From contig VWZW01004674.1 of the NCBI GenBank assembly GCA_013397115.1, positions 1,273,541 to 1,337,540 of the forward strand: a stretch of DNA of 64,000 nucleotides. The letters run 5' to 3'. Positions 50,487-61,458 of the stretch are shown piece by piece. The stretch's first letter is position 1; every line of letters starts with the position of its first letter. This DNA comes from Edolisoma coerulescens. Lineage: Eukaryota > Chordata > Aves > Passeriformes > Campephagidae. Position numbers and translations under genes: made by a program. The notes under the pieces were generated by a model. It ran no database searches, was not told the DNA's origin, and worked only from the letters and a program-made list of their open reading frames with translations.

Positions 50487-53400
50487 CTAGTGGAAGAGAA
50501 TAACGGTGACATTTGTATGGAATATGACCTGTGCGTATCTTTGCTAGCAGGGAAGCCAGAGAACAAAGAGGACACAGGAGCTGCCTCTGCTTAACAATTT
50601 TCAAGGCTCTCTCCTTTGCAGAGAGAGTAGAGAGGAGTGAGGAGTAAGAAGGGGAATGTCAGGAGCTACAGTGTTAAAAGAATTTTATAAAGGAAAGCAA
50701 GGAATAGTCAGCCCACTGTGTCTGTCACTTTGAAGAACAATCTGGTCAAGCTGCAGGCTAAAAGACACACTGGCCAGGCTCCAACAGCAGGGAAAACCTC
50801 AGTCGAATTTTAATACTTAACAAAAAAAGCTCATAACAAGTATCTTTAGCTGACATTCCGTATCAGAACAAGGTATTGCCAGCAAACCAAATCAGAAAAC
50901 ACAGCGTGCTGTAACATATGGCAACCTGCAGAAGGGGGCAATGACACTGCAAGGGGTGTGAGGCCCTTCTCCGTTTTGTGGATGTATGTTCTCTGCATAG
51001 ATGTATGTTCTCTGGAGACCTCTGAGGGTGTACACAGGGGTCCACACAAAGCTTGGCCCTGGCTGCTGCAACTTAAATATCCCGTAACATTTCCAAAGCA
51101 GCTGTCCAGGAGATGGGAACAAACTAAGTGGCAGCTACCTCACATACAAGGACAGTACACAGGGGCCAGTGTGGGGGCAGAACCTGGTGTCCAACAAACT
51201 CATCCATATAAGGTACAGTCAGGATGCAGGGGCAGTGGAATACAGCCCTGCTTTTACACAAGCTTCCTAAATGCTTTAAGATTTCTCAGCTGAACTAAAG
51301 CCATATGTTGGCATCTGTAGCAGGATACTCCGTGTAAGTGGGGATAAAAAAGCTCAAATTTTCTCCCATTTGCTAAAGTTATCAGTGATGGATGGAGAAG
51401 GTGGACTATGCTGCTTTTGGTGTTCAGGAATGCTGAGATCAGCCTGACTCCACAATCCCAAAGCTAAAGCTTCTGAGGACACGAAAAACAGTCTTGCCTG
51501 ACAAAAATCAGCACTGGTGAGGATGTGGCACACAAAGTTTCTGATAAAGGAAGCAACAAGTGATAGTACCGATAACTTAGCAAGAGCTGCTGAGCTGGCA
51601 TAGGTAGCCTAGAAATATTTGATTGACAGTCAATCACTTTATACTATAAAAGCTCAGTTCCATTTTTTAATGGCAGGGACTTAAAACATGCTCCTTCTGG
51701 ATACGTATGTAGTGATTCCTCCCTCGAGAAGGAACACCCCTCAAGGTTATTCCTTGAGGCCAAGTGAAAGAGATTTGCCCATGGTGTTGATACTGGTCAG
51801 TAACACCAACCTCTACTTAATAATTATTAAACTAGCTTTGAAATAATTTATTTAATAAATAGTACCCTATATTAATAGTTATAACTACCTATACTGTCTG
51901 GTAACTAGTTTTGATTAAAACACTTCAGTTTAATTATTATCACTATAATAAATTTAAATAAATATTTATTTTATTCCTTTACATATATTTGGTTTGCTAT
52001 ACTTAATCCTGCGTGATGAAGTCATATAAAGTATCAATTACATCTATATAATGCTTAAAACACAAATTCTTGACCAAGTCTGGGACTAGGATTGGATCGA
52101 GCTCTACCCAGACTACTCTCTGAGAAGGAGTTTCCAGAGTGAGGGGGGTCCTTTCTGCACCTTGTGGCTGAAGGAGAGGGCTTCCTTCCCTGATAAATCT
52201 TGCCCAAAGCTTCGGCTCTGCCTGTGGCAACATTGTTCACCCACACTTTCTTAAACAGTGTCATCCTTTGGACCTGAATTTTTCAAATGTGCTCTGACCT
52301 ATGAGATGAAAGTGAGAATCATACTCTCTATTCTCCCCAGATTCTGCTCTTTTCCTGACCAAATTCTCCCATACTGTCTTCCCAGGGCTCCCAGCTACTC
52401 CCTTTTGCCAGTTAGCTGTCTTAACACCATCTGCCCCTGGGAAAAATGACCTTTGACTACTTAACATCAGGAGTGGGAAGTATTTTTGTGAGTTTTTTCC
52501 ATCATATCCTCTATTGTTAAAATTATACAGGTATTTTCCTTCTCCATTAGCATCTCACTGACAGCTTTTGGAAAATTTCTTTACAGGTGAAAGGTAGGCT
52601 AAAGCTTGCAACACTAAGTTTTTCCTTTTTAATAGGAAAAATGAGTAAACTGAACATAACTTTTCCCCTCTTAACTTTAGTGAAAGCTACCAATAAACTT
52701 CCAGTGCTCCTTTATAAAACTTCAGCCTTTTAACAAGATTTAAAGAGTGAAAGCGAAGTAAGACTCCGGTTCATTGAGCTTCTGAGGTGGCAGTAATAAT
52801 CCTAAATAAACAAATTTGTAGGCAATGTTGCTATTTTTTTTTCTTTTTTACTATTTGCACACACAGTGGATGGTATTATTTTGGTATTATTTGGGGAGTA
52901 GGTGTTGCTGATAATACCCTGGAACAGACAATTTAATTTTTTCATGATTCACATTTTGCCACAGTCAGAGATCTATTTGTCAAACAACCTCTGTAGAAAA
53001 GCGCCATCACTTAGATGATGGAGAGTCCTGAAAAACAAGTGGAAAGATGTGCAGGACTGAGCATGGCAAATGAGACAGCAAATTAGTAACTTCCCCACAG
53101 GATTGCCAGTGGCCTCTCCTTCCTTCTGCCTGCTGGCAGTGCCTCACTGTGTTTTCTTTGAATATGCTCATGTCACGTAACGCTGTTTGCAGTTTGCAAA
53201 AATAACAAAGGGACACGCTGCAAGCTTTGACTGTTGTTTTCTTGCTGTATAATACGTGCCAACAATGATGTACATTTTGAACTCTTCATCAATGTGGATA
53301 CACCCAGGCATGTCAGGTCAGACTAAGACCTAGTGGCTTGATGTCCAGTAGGGCATTTTGAGTTATAAGACAAGCTTTAACCATGGGACTCTACAGAAGG

Positions 53401-54558
53401 TGATAATGATTATGATAATGATTTGCAAAAGTTTGTAATCTGGAACTAGAAGGATGCCTCTACTGAAGGAAAGGAAACAAAAAAGGTCGAACCTTTCAAA
53501 GACCTCTCAAAATACAGGGAAAATCACAGTGGTCCAAATTTGAAGTCAGAATCAAATCCTTCTATTCCTTGTTCAGGACAAACTTCCCAATTAAAAAGGC
53601 TTGAAAAGTTGGATTTTTTTTTCTCTTTTCTATCTTGTGTAGTCTGGAACATGACCCACTTTCTAAAATTATTGTGGGGTTTTAATCACAGACTTGCAGA
53701 TGTAAGTCCCAAAAACCGAAAATGCTGGCAAAAGCCTTTATATTATGAATTTTCTTCCTTTGATATTGGCAGGTTGTGGAGTTTAACTTTTTACCATAGG
53801 CTTATGCCTATCAGAACGTTAAGAATCTTCACATGGCCCACAATATGTAGGGCATCAGGTTTTTGTTGAACATGTTAAAAATGTGGGCTTGCACACAGCT
53901 GGGGGCACCTGAATGCAATGCCAGGATAAACCTTGGTTTCAGTGAAGCACACCCTCCTCACACAGAGGCATCCAAGGGGCCCTCAAAATGCAAAGTTCAG
54001 TGTTTTATAAATATGGCTACAATACATTCAGTTTTTCATGAAGACTCAATATTTTCCCCTCTTTTTACCTAGCTGGAACACCCAGCTCTCTGTGTACATG
54101 TGTAGTAGGTGGAGGAATGGAGGCAGGCAGTCAGAGAAGGGAAGCACACGTGAGATAAACCAGACTCAAGTAAATATGCCAAAATACTGAAACGTGAAAG
54201 AAAGAAATAGTAGACTATAACCAATGGTGTACAATACAGGAAAACAGTCCCTCCTCTGCCTCCAACTGCTGATTTTCCCAACACCTCCTTAGCTCCCCAA
54301 AACAATCCAACATCAAACCAGCCTTCAACACTGTGGAAACAAACCATAAATCCTCACAGCGAAGTCCTAAGCATTTTAGGAGTATTTCAAACTAATTGAA
54401 ATTAATGGTACCTGTGCAACTGACTTTAGCTGATAAAAAATCAAGGCCCCTCTGTAATTCTGATTAAAATGTTCTGATAATGGACAAATACATTTTTTGA
54501 TTCTGGCCAAAGTACAATACCTCCTCCAAGGGTCCAAGATGTACACAAGAGACAAGTG

Positions 54559-54850
54559 AATCATAGAATATCCTGAGTTGGAAGGGACCCACAAGAATCA
54601 CTTGAGTCCAGCTCCTGGCCCTGCACAGGATAAACCCAAAAATCACACCATGTGCCTGAGAGCATTGTCCAAATGCTTTCTGAACTCTGTCAGGCTTGGT
54701 GCTGTGACCACTTCCCTGGGGAACCTGTTCCAGTGCCCAGCCACCCTCTCTCTGGGTCTTTTTCTACTATCCAACCTAGACCTCCCGTGACACAGCTTCA
54801 TTCCATTTCCTCAGGTCCTGTCACTGGTCACCAGAGGGAAAAGATCAGTG
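54559..54850 (-). mobile_element. CR1 LINE 3' fragment, inverted
   Basis: The plus strand begins AATCATAGAATATCCTGAGT, TGGAAGGGACCCACAAG, the reverse complement of a CR1 3' end, then continues through AACCTGTTCCAGTGCCCAGC and TCCTCAGGTCCTGTCACTGG to GGAAAAGATCAGTG. The element is therefore in minus orientation, the same direction as DTNA. Confidence 0.93.
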
Positions 54851-55447
54851 AGAAATATTCATGAGTTACAACAGCAAGCCCTGTGCGATACTAAAATAAT
54901 TTAACATAATTTAACAATTTATAAAAGTGCACAACAGAGCTAGTGGACACTGTGGAATGGGCCAAGACAGTTCTTGGTAGGCCATCTGAGTGAGAGGTCT
55001 TTAATTTGGAGAGCTCAGATGTAGGGCTCACCCCTGGGGAACAGTCCTGAGCACACTGAATTCACCAGCACACACCTGGCCTTTCAGCATGCACAGTAAC
55101 TCCAGCCCCAGTAATGCCCATCTTAGTCTCCCACCAAAGATCAGGGAGATGCTCTGTTACTGTTTACTACGTGGCAGGGGACAAACAACAGGAAGCTTAG
55201 TAATTACACACAAAAATCAGGTAAATCTAGTAACAGGGTGACAGTCTAAAACTTGGTATGTAATAGAATTTCCTGGAGAAACAGTGGATTGGTTGTAAGA
55301 GAAATTAGAAATGACTGTCAGAAGTTGCAGGAACATTGTTGGTACAGCACATCCCTGACACACTATCCTGCAGGGAGCACAGAACTTCACTAGGAACTAT
55401 AAAAGATATGCTGAACTGGGGTATGACGTACATGAGTCCCTGCACTG

Positions 55448-56007
55448 TGTCTGGCTGAGATGCAGTTAACGTTCTTTCTTAGAGCAGTCTGCACGCTGCT
55501 GTGTTTTAGATTTGCGGCTAAAACAGCCTTGATAACACCCTGCTGTTTCAGCTGTTGCAGAAGAGTGCTTCCCCAGCATCCAGGCTTTTTTGTTTCCTAC
55601 TCTGTCCCCTCCCAGGGTTGTTTGGGGATGGGCAGACACAGCAAGGACAGATGGCCCCACCTGGCCAAAAGGTTAGTCCATACCATGTAATGTCATGCTC
55701 AGCAATAAAACTGGGGTAGGGAAAGAAGGGGGTGGGGAGTTTTGTCTTCCAAGGTGGACACTGCTCCATGACTGGCTGGGCATCACTCTGCCTTTGGGAA
55801 GTGGGGAATAGCCACCTTTGCATCACTGGTTCTTGGTTTCTGCTGTAATTTTTTCCCTCTCTTTCTCTCACTTAATCAAGTCTTTATCTCAAGCAATGAG
55901 TTTGCTGGCTTTTGCTCTCCCTGTATTCTCTCCCACCCCGCTGGGGCTGGTTAGGGATTAAGCAAGTGTGTGGGAGTTTGGCAGCTGGCTGGGGTCAACC
56001 CACTACA
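55448..56007 (+). mobile_element. LTR, diverged, of the same family as the one at 60869
   Basis: The start (TGTCTGG...GATGCAGTTAAC), the block TTGATAACACCCTGCTGTTT-CAGCTGTTGC, the CTGGCCAAAAGG segment, the ACTGGCTGGGCATCACT segment, TTTATCTCAAGCAATGAG and the end TGGGGTCAACCCACTACA correspond in order to the LTR at 60869-61458, but the copy is clearly more diverged. The TATA box has decayed to AATAAAA at 55704-55710. No matching target-site duplication is visible. It lies about 300 bases from the DTNA start exon. Confidence 0.78.
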
Positions 56008-56305
56008 GATACCTCCAACAAAAGATGTAGCTTTTGGAGGCCTTTATCCCTCTTTATTGCAACCTGCGTATTGCAGCATCTTTGTCTTAAGAAGCTACTG
56101 ATTAAAATAATTCCATCAAAAAATCTGATGTAGAAAATCTCTCTTTCCTGCTTTAGTCAAATCAGCCCATTTTTGTGCGGTTTTGGTCTCACGATATTCA
56201 TTTGTGCAACGGAGATTTGAGGTGGAAAGCTTGCATAAATTTTACTGACACTGCATAGCAACTGGCTTGGTCTATCACAGCAAAACATTTCCAGGAAGTA
56301 CTTAC

Positions 56306-56373
56306 GCATTTCTGCAAACAGCTGCCTTCTTTCTGCCATGGTATTTCCTCTTTTCCCACAATCTTCAATCATT
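56306..56373 (-). CDS. DTNA: DTNA coding exon 1 (start codon exon)
   Basis: Encodes residues 1-22, MIEDCGKRGNTMAERRQLFAEM, plus the first base of Arg23. The ATG is at 56372-56370. A pyrimidine-rich acceptor (TTTGTCTTCCAG) ends one base before the ATG, so almost all of the 5' UTR must lie in upstream exons outside the window or unrecognised within it. The donor is a perfect GTAAGT at 56305-56300. Human alpha-dystrobrevin has Ser where this has Cys at residue 5, from memory. A second in-frame ATG (Met12) sits in ACCATGG, an optimal Kozak context, whereas the context of Met1 depends on the upstream exon. A retroviral LTR ends only about 300 bases downstream of this exon. Confidence 0.96.
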
Positions 56374-57831
56374 CTGGAAGACAAAATCATGTGAAAACTT
56401 TAAGTATTACTCCCAGACTGAACATACGTACATAAGCATCCAAAATTGATCCCGAAGAACCTTTGAGGTTGACTGGTGCTCCACGTGTATCCGATGCCTT
56501 TTGCTAGCCCCTCTGTGGCGTGGTTTGTGGAGAACCTGGTCCTCAAACTGTCCTCCATTCCCTGGACTCTGCTTTCAAGCATTTGCTCCCCCCCCGCCCC
56601 TCTCTCCCAAAGGCAGTGTTCAGTTTTTCTGCTTGATGTAACTAACTGGCTTACATAACACAAGCTCTGAAATTCATTTTAGGTTTTCTTAAATAAGGAA
56701 TCCTCAGTTTAAATTATGTAAGAGAGAAGAAATCATAAAAGATTCGGATATTATTTTATAGTCTAGAAAACTACGTTCTAGCCAATTCTATGTGGAGGAG
56801 ACAAAAAAAAATAACAAACAACAGCAACTAAATCTCTATTCCATAACGTAATACATGCTATTTACCCAAGCAAACACTCTCCCAATATTCATTCAAATTC
56901 AGGACAGTATATCTCTGATTAAATGAGTTTCAGAAAAAGGCTCAGAAGTAAGAATATATTTTCCTTCAGTTTTCAGATGAAAAAAAATCTTTCAAATATT
57001 TTGAAGAGCACTACTGCTGGATAGAGCATAGAGAAAAACAACAGCTTCTCTCACAGCCAGCATTCAAGCCATAAAGGACTAAAAGCCTTCAGAGTAAAGA
57101 TAAACATCTTTAGCAGCACTCAAAAAATTAAAACCAGTGTCAGCACCACCACTTCCTCTGCGTAATTACCCTGTCGAACCAATATCCTTTCCTGCCTGCC
57201 AAGTCTGGTTAGGGCTTCTGACCTGCATTTTAATCTACATCCTCATGTCAAGTAGATTGTGTAAAATAACATCAGACTACCTAGGTTATAAAGGAGATGT
57301 TCTCTAGAAGCCTGCAATCAAAAATATTGCACTGTATCCCATAGCAAACCTCCATATGTACACAAGAAGGACAAAAAGTACTGAATGCTGAAGTCTACCA
57401 TCACCAAAGAATTCAAGACAGAAAACCAGTTTCCTTTCATTTCTCAAAGACAGAAAGGCAACCACGTAAGAGGTGTTTTGTTGTGTGGGGGTTTTTTTTT
57501 CCCTTTCAAAATGCACTGTTCCAATGAAGAGGTGGCACATAATAATTGCCTTTTCCAAACAGCCTATTCAATTCTCAGAGTACTGATAAAGACTCTGCTA
57601 AAGTGCTATCTATGGTGGACATTTTGTGATGTGAGCAGCAGTCCCACCAGGAAGTAGACAAAGGGTAAGGATGCAGCCTCTTTGCAGGGATACTCAAGTT
57701 CACCCTTATGCTCTCATTTGCCCGGCAGTGATAGGGATGTGTGTAGCCTGGCATCAAGCCTGAGCTGGTATGTCCTCCCTTTCTGCAGAGGTAACGGCTC
57801 TCAGGACAGTGCTTCACAGAAGTGGTCACAC

Positions 57832-58198
57832 TGACGCCTAAAGTGGCTACCTAAAAACAGAGACTAGACAGAATAAGGGAACAAGGGTAGGTATTTATTT
57901 CAAAGGCCTTCAAAGGTACACCCTGGGGAGCCAAAGGCTACATCCAAAAAAGACCCCAAGATGGATGACGAGTCATGAGTTCTTCACATTTTATAGGTTT
58001 GGTTCATTTGCCTATCAGCATAAATTCGCCAATTAAAACTTAAGCTAATGATATGATTTCTACAATTTTTCCACCTCTCTAGAGGTCCTCGTTTATACCT
58101 TTTGGGCCTAGGACAGTCTGAGTATCCTTAAATAACAAGCTCAGAGACGCTTTGTTATGTCTATCTCAGCATGAGAGAGCAGAAGCTGACAGGCTACA
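57832..58198 (-). mobile_element. Probable solo LTR (ERVK-like), inverted
   Basis: Read on the minus strand it begins TGTAGCCTGTCAG, has GGCCCAAAAGGTATAAACGA, a TATAAAA near 57998-57992, an AATAAA near 57898 and ends TCTGTTTTTAGGTAGCCACT-TTAGGCGTCA. This promoter, polyadenylation signal and terminal layout is that of a retroviral LTR, and the sequence resembles a short LTR family that I recall from birds. The ends are my best TG...CA choice; flanking hexamers do not match, so exact limits are uncertain. Confidence 0.55.
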
Positions 58199-60868
58199 AG
58201 AAACTACTAGGCAGTACAGGATTTGAAGAATATAAAAGTTAAAACCCAAGGCATCAACACAGCCTCTGATCTGGAGGTAGCTGGTGTCTTGCTAGCTTGG
58301 AGGTGTCAGAGAAGACTCAAACCTCCCTGCAAAATGAGATACCTCAAGATACGCCACGCCCAACCAGCATCTTAATTAGACAGCAAGAAGAAATACCTTT
58401 TTTACGTGAATCAGCCTTCAATCTCTGCCCATAAAAGATTAAAAGCAATGTAATTCCACCAACCATGGTTTGAGTTCCTCGCTCCTTTCTGTTTCTAATG
58501 GAACTCATAGTAGGAGACAAATTTGCCACGGGAAAAGACCAGATCTCGTAGGACAGGTGGGTTAACAAAGCCCTTTGAAAATACAGCATCTTTTACTAGG
58601 CAGGGCAGTTGAGTGGATACTTCAGAGCAAACACAATTTTTGATTAATATTTATTGTTTGTAGAGTTGGTTACAGGCCATCATAATTTTCTCTGACTTCT
58701 CCTATATTCAGCAGCTTTCCACAAACAATGTGCAACTTGTTTTCAGACCACATACTACTTGTGTTATTTGACCGAGATTGGGTTAATTTGATTTTGGCAC
58801 AAGGATGACATCATCTTCCATTTCTTGACACAACTGACACTTAAATCTTACAGATTTTTCTCCAGTTAATAATTTGCTGTTTTCATTCCACCAATGTTCT
58901 CTAACGTTTGGGAAATAATTACTGGTCTCAGAGTGATTGCTACAAGTTTTATTGAAAACATAAGGGGTGCAACTTTATTCTCACTTGCCTCATATTGCCA
59001 CCTGGAGAAAAATATTCCTTAGCTATTGCATTTAAATATCTTGCAGAGCATGGAATGTGGCTCACCTGTGATCTTATTCACCATGCGGAAGAATTTTCCC
59101 AGTCAAAATTATGCAACAAAAAGTATTTTTCAAATCATGCAAATTGTACAGTACGTTTTCCACTTCCTTCAGAAAGCCTATTCTCAAAGTGTCCCTTCAG
59201 TGGGGGGGAAAAATAATAATTCTTTAACTGGTTTTTTGTTTTCTGCAATTCATCCTCCCTTTACTTTTACTGTTTATATCTCCTCATATAAAAATGTTCC
59301 CTGGACCTGATCCATCATTTTTCAGAATGTCCCATTATCTTCTGAAATTGAATGACCCTTTTCACTGCTGGGGCTTATGGGGATTACCAGGCCTGAAAAA
59401 TAACTTTACATTTATAAACACACAACTCAGGCTTTCTTAGAGAAGGAAGAAACTTCATATTTATGTTTTTAGGACTCTTCTTACACTAGATATTTTGCAG
59501 ATTTTAGAACAGCCTTCACCCCAAATGACAATCCTAAAATTCTCTCTAACAGGATAAATGCCATTAGGCTAATGAGAACATTAGTGGTGGCAATATTTTC
59601 AGACAGATACATTATATCCCTCTTTCCTATCTTTTCTTGATAGAAGAAAAGTGATTGTTGATGCTCATCTACCACAGTATTGGTACTTCTGAGTTGCCAT
59701 TGACAGGAATTCACTCAACTGTGTCTTCCAAGCTTCTCACATGCATTTTTAACTCTAGAATGTGCTACAGCCCAGGCTCAACAAATGCCATTGTCAGGGT
59801 GCTGGGCATCTCCCTTTTCAGCCTTGTTGCCTGTGACCCAGCTCACAGGTACATAGCTCCGCTCTTCCACTCAGATTACAGACTCCTGCTTTGAGCCCAT
59901 GATGTGTTGACCTCAGTCCCTGGGGCTGGCCCGGAGCTAAGTGACTACAGTCGTGTTCCAGTATTTCTCATTTTGCTCACAGCACATGTCACGTCACAGA
60001 AAAAAAAGTACAATTTGTTCTACACATGGAGAAAAGCAAATCACAAAGCAAACTTTAATGTGCTTTACAAAATAGAATAAATTTCCAGAGATATAATTTT
60101 GAAAAATATTAATTAATGTATACATTTCTCACAGTAGGGATTAGATTATATTTGTCTTCCATGGATTCCTTTCACTATCTTTTTCCCTTTGCTACTCTTC
60201 CCAGGAAACAGCTCCTCCACTGCAGGTAAGGAGAACACCTCTTGTGCATCTAATTAAAATTCTAGTCACAAGCTAATTAGTAAGGTACCAATTAGCATGG
60301 TATTAAGGCCTCAATATATTACAGACATTCCAAAGCAGAAATCATTCCAAGTGTGAGGTTTCCAGCCTCTGAAAAAGATATTGTGAATGTTTCATTTTTA
60401 CCCATGCTTCAAGCTGAAAACTTTTACGACATTAGCAGTGCTAGAAAGAAAAGAATAAATAAACAAAGAATCTGGTTTGATTTGAGCTATTTTGACTACA
60501 ATTTCATCTTCATGTTTATTATGTATCAGAAGACTAACTGGTCTATTTTATAATATACTTTTCTGGTTTATAAAATGGGGGTGTGAATATCATATAATAT
60601 GCATAAGGTGAGAACTAAATGCCTCATTTATCTTTCCTTTCCTGTTGTGCTGCTTGGATTATGAGCACTGCAATAATCTCTCTCACAAGTAAGTGTTTTT
60701 CTTGTTTTAGTATTTATAGGGTAAATAATGTATTTTATTAAACCCCACTATATGTCACTCTTTTCATAAATAGTGTATTTCCATTACATTTCCATTTCTC
60801 GAGCTATGTCTGTGCATGATAAAAGGAATGCATGCTACATCTAAATCATTAGCTCCAAAAAACCAATC

Positions 60869-61458
60869 TGTCCTGGTTTAGGCTGGACTAGAGTTAATTT
60901 TATTCCTAGTAGCTGGTACAGTGCCCTGTTTTGGATTCAGTCTGAGAATATGTTGATAACACACTGATGTTTTAGCTGTTGCTAAGTAGTGCTTACCCTA
61001 AGTCAAGGACTTTTCAGATTCCAAGGCTCTGCCAGTGAGCAGGTGCACAAATGGCTGGAAGGGAACAAGGCCAGGACAGCTGACCTGAACTGGCCAAAGG
61101 GATGTTCCACACCACAGAGCATCACGCCCAGGGTATAAACTGGGGGCAATTGGCTGGGAGGTGCCAATCGCTGCTCGGAGATGGGCTGGGCATCGGTCAG
61201 TGGGTGGTGAGCAATTGTATTGGGCATCACTTATTTATCTTGCCTTGTATTCCTTTCTCTGTCTCATTATTATTACCTCTCTCTGTCTCACTATTATTAT
61301 TATTATATTTTGCTTTGTTTCAATTATTGTTTTTATCTCAATCCATGAGCTTCACTTTTTTTTCCCGGATTCTGCCTGCCACTGGGGGTGGGGCTGGTGG
61401 TGGAATAAGCGAGCAGTTGCATGCGACTTAAGTTACCCGCTGGGGTTAAACCACCACA
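60869..61458 (+). mobile_element. ERVL-type solo LTR
   Basis: Starts TGTCCTGGTTTAGGCTGG, continues GAGTTAATTTTATTCCTAGT and TTGATAACACACTGATGTTT, has a TATA box (TATAAA, 61134-61139), then a TCTGTCTCATTATTATT-rich part and ends TGGGGTTAAACCACCACA. This is a widespread bird LTR family. Flanking pentamers CAATC (60864-60868) and CCATC (61459-61463) match at four of five positions, a plausible target-site duplication. No internal retroviral sequence adjoins it. Confidence 0.88.

Larger units (their letters stand above)
50487..56305. other. DTNA intron 1
   Basis: Contains a minus-strand CR1 fragment (54559-54850) and an LTR (55448-56007). The 51830-52010 stretch is strongly AT-rich. No further exon is recognised. 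Confidence 0.7.
3547..56373 (-). other. DTNA: DTNA (alpha-dystrobrevin) locus, 5' half of the coding region
   Basis: Nine coding exons plus one 9-nt microexon on the minus strand join into one open frame of about 360 residues. Alpha-dystrobrevin is a cytoplasmic member of the dystrophin-associated glycoprotein complex; it binds dystrophin and syntrophins and helps maintain muscle membrane and neuromuscular junction integrity (family knowledge). The part seen here covers the N-terminal EF-hand-like region (about residues 1-236), the ZZ zinc finger (238-292) and the start of the variable linker. The syntrophin-binding and coiled-coil exons are not in the window. Intron phases in order are 1, 1, 2, 1, 0, 1, 0, 2, 2. 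I prefer DTNA over the paralogue DTNB because residues recalled as differing between them ([41 protein letters not shown]) match alpha. Coordinates run from the acceptor of the start-codon exon to the donor of the last visible exon. Confidence 0.97.

Noticed and set aside
3547..56373. Assignment to the paralogue DTNB
   Set aside because: Exons 1-3 and 8 carry the alpha-type residues at positions where I recall beta-dystrobrevin differing.
55448..61458. A full provirus with 5' LTR at 55448 and 3' LTR at 60869
   Set aside because: The interior contains a DTNA exon in the opposite orientation and another LTR, no gag/pol-like frame or primer-binding site, and the two LTRs are far too diverged to be a pair.
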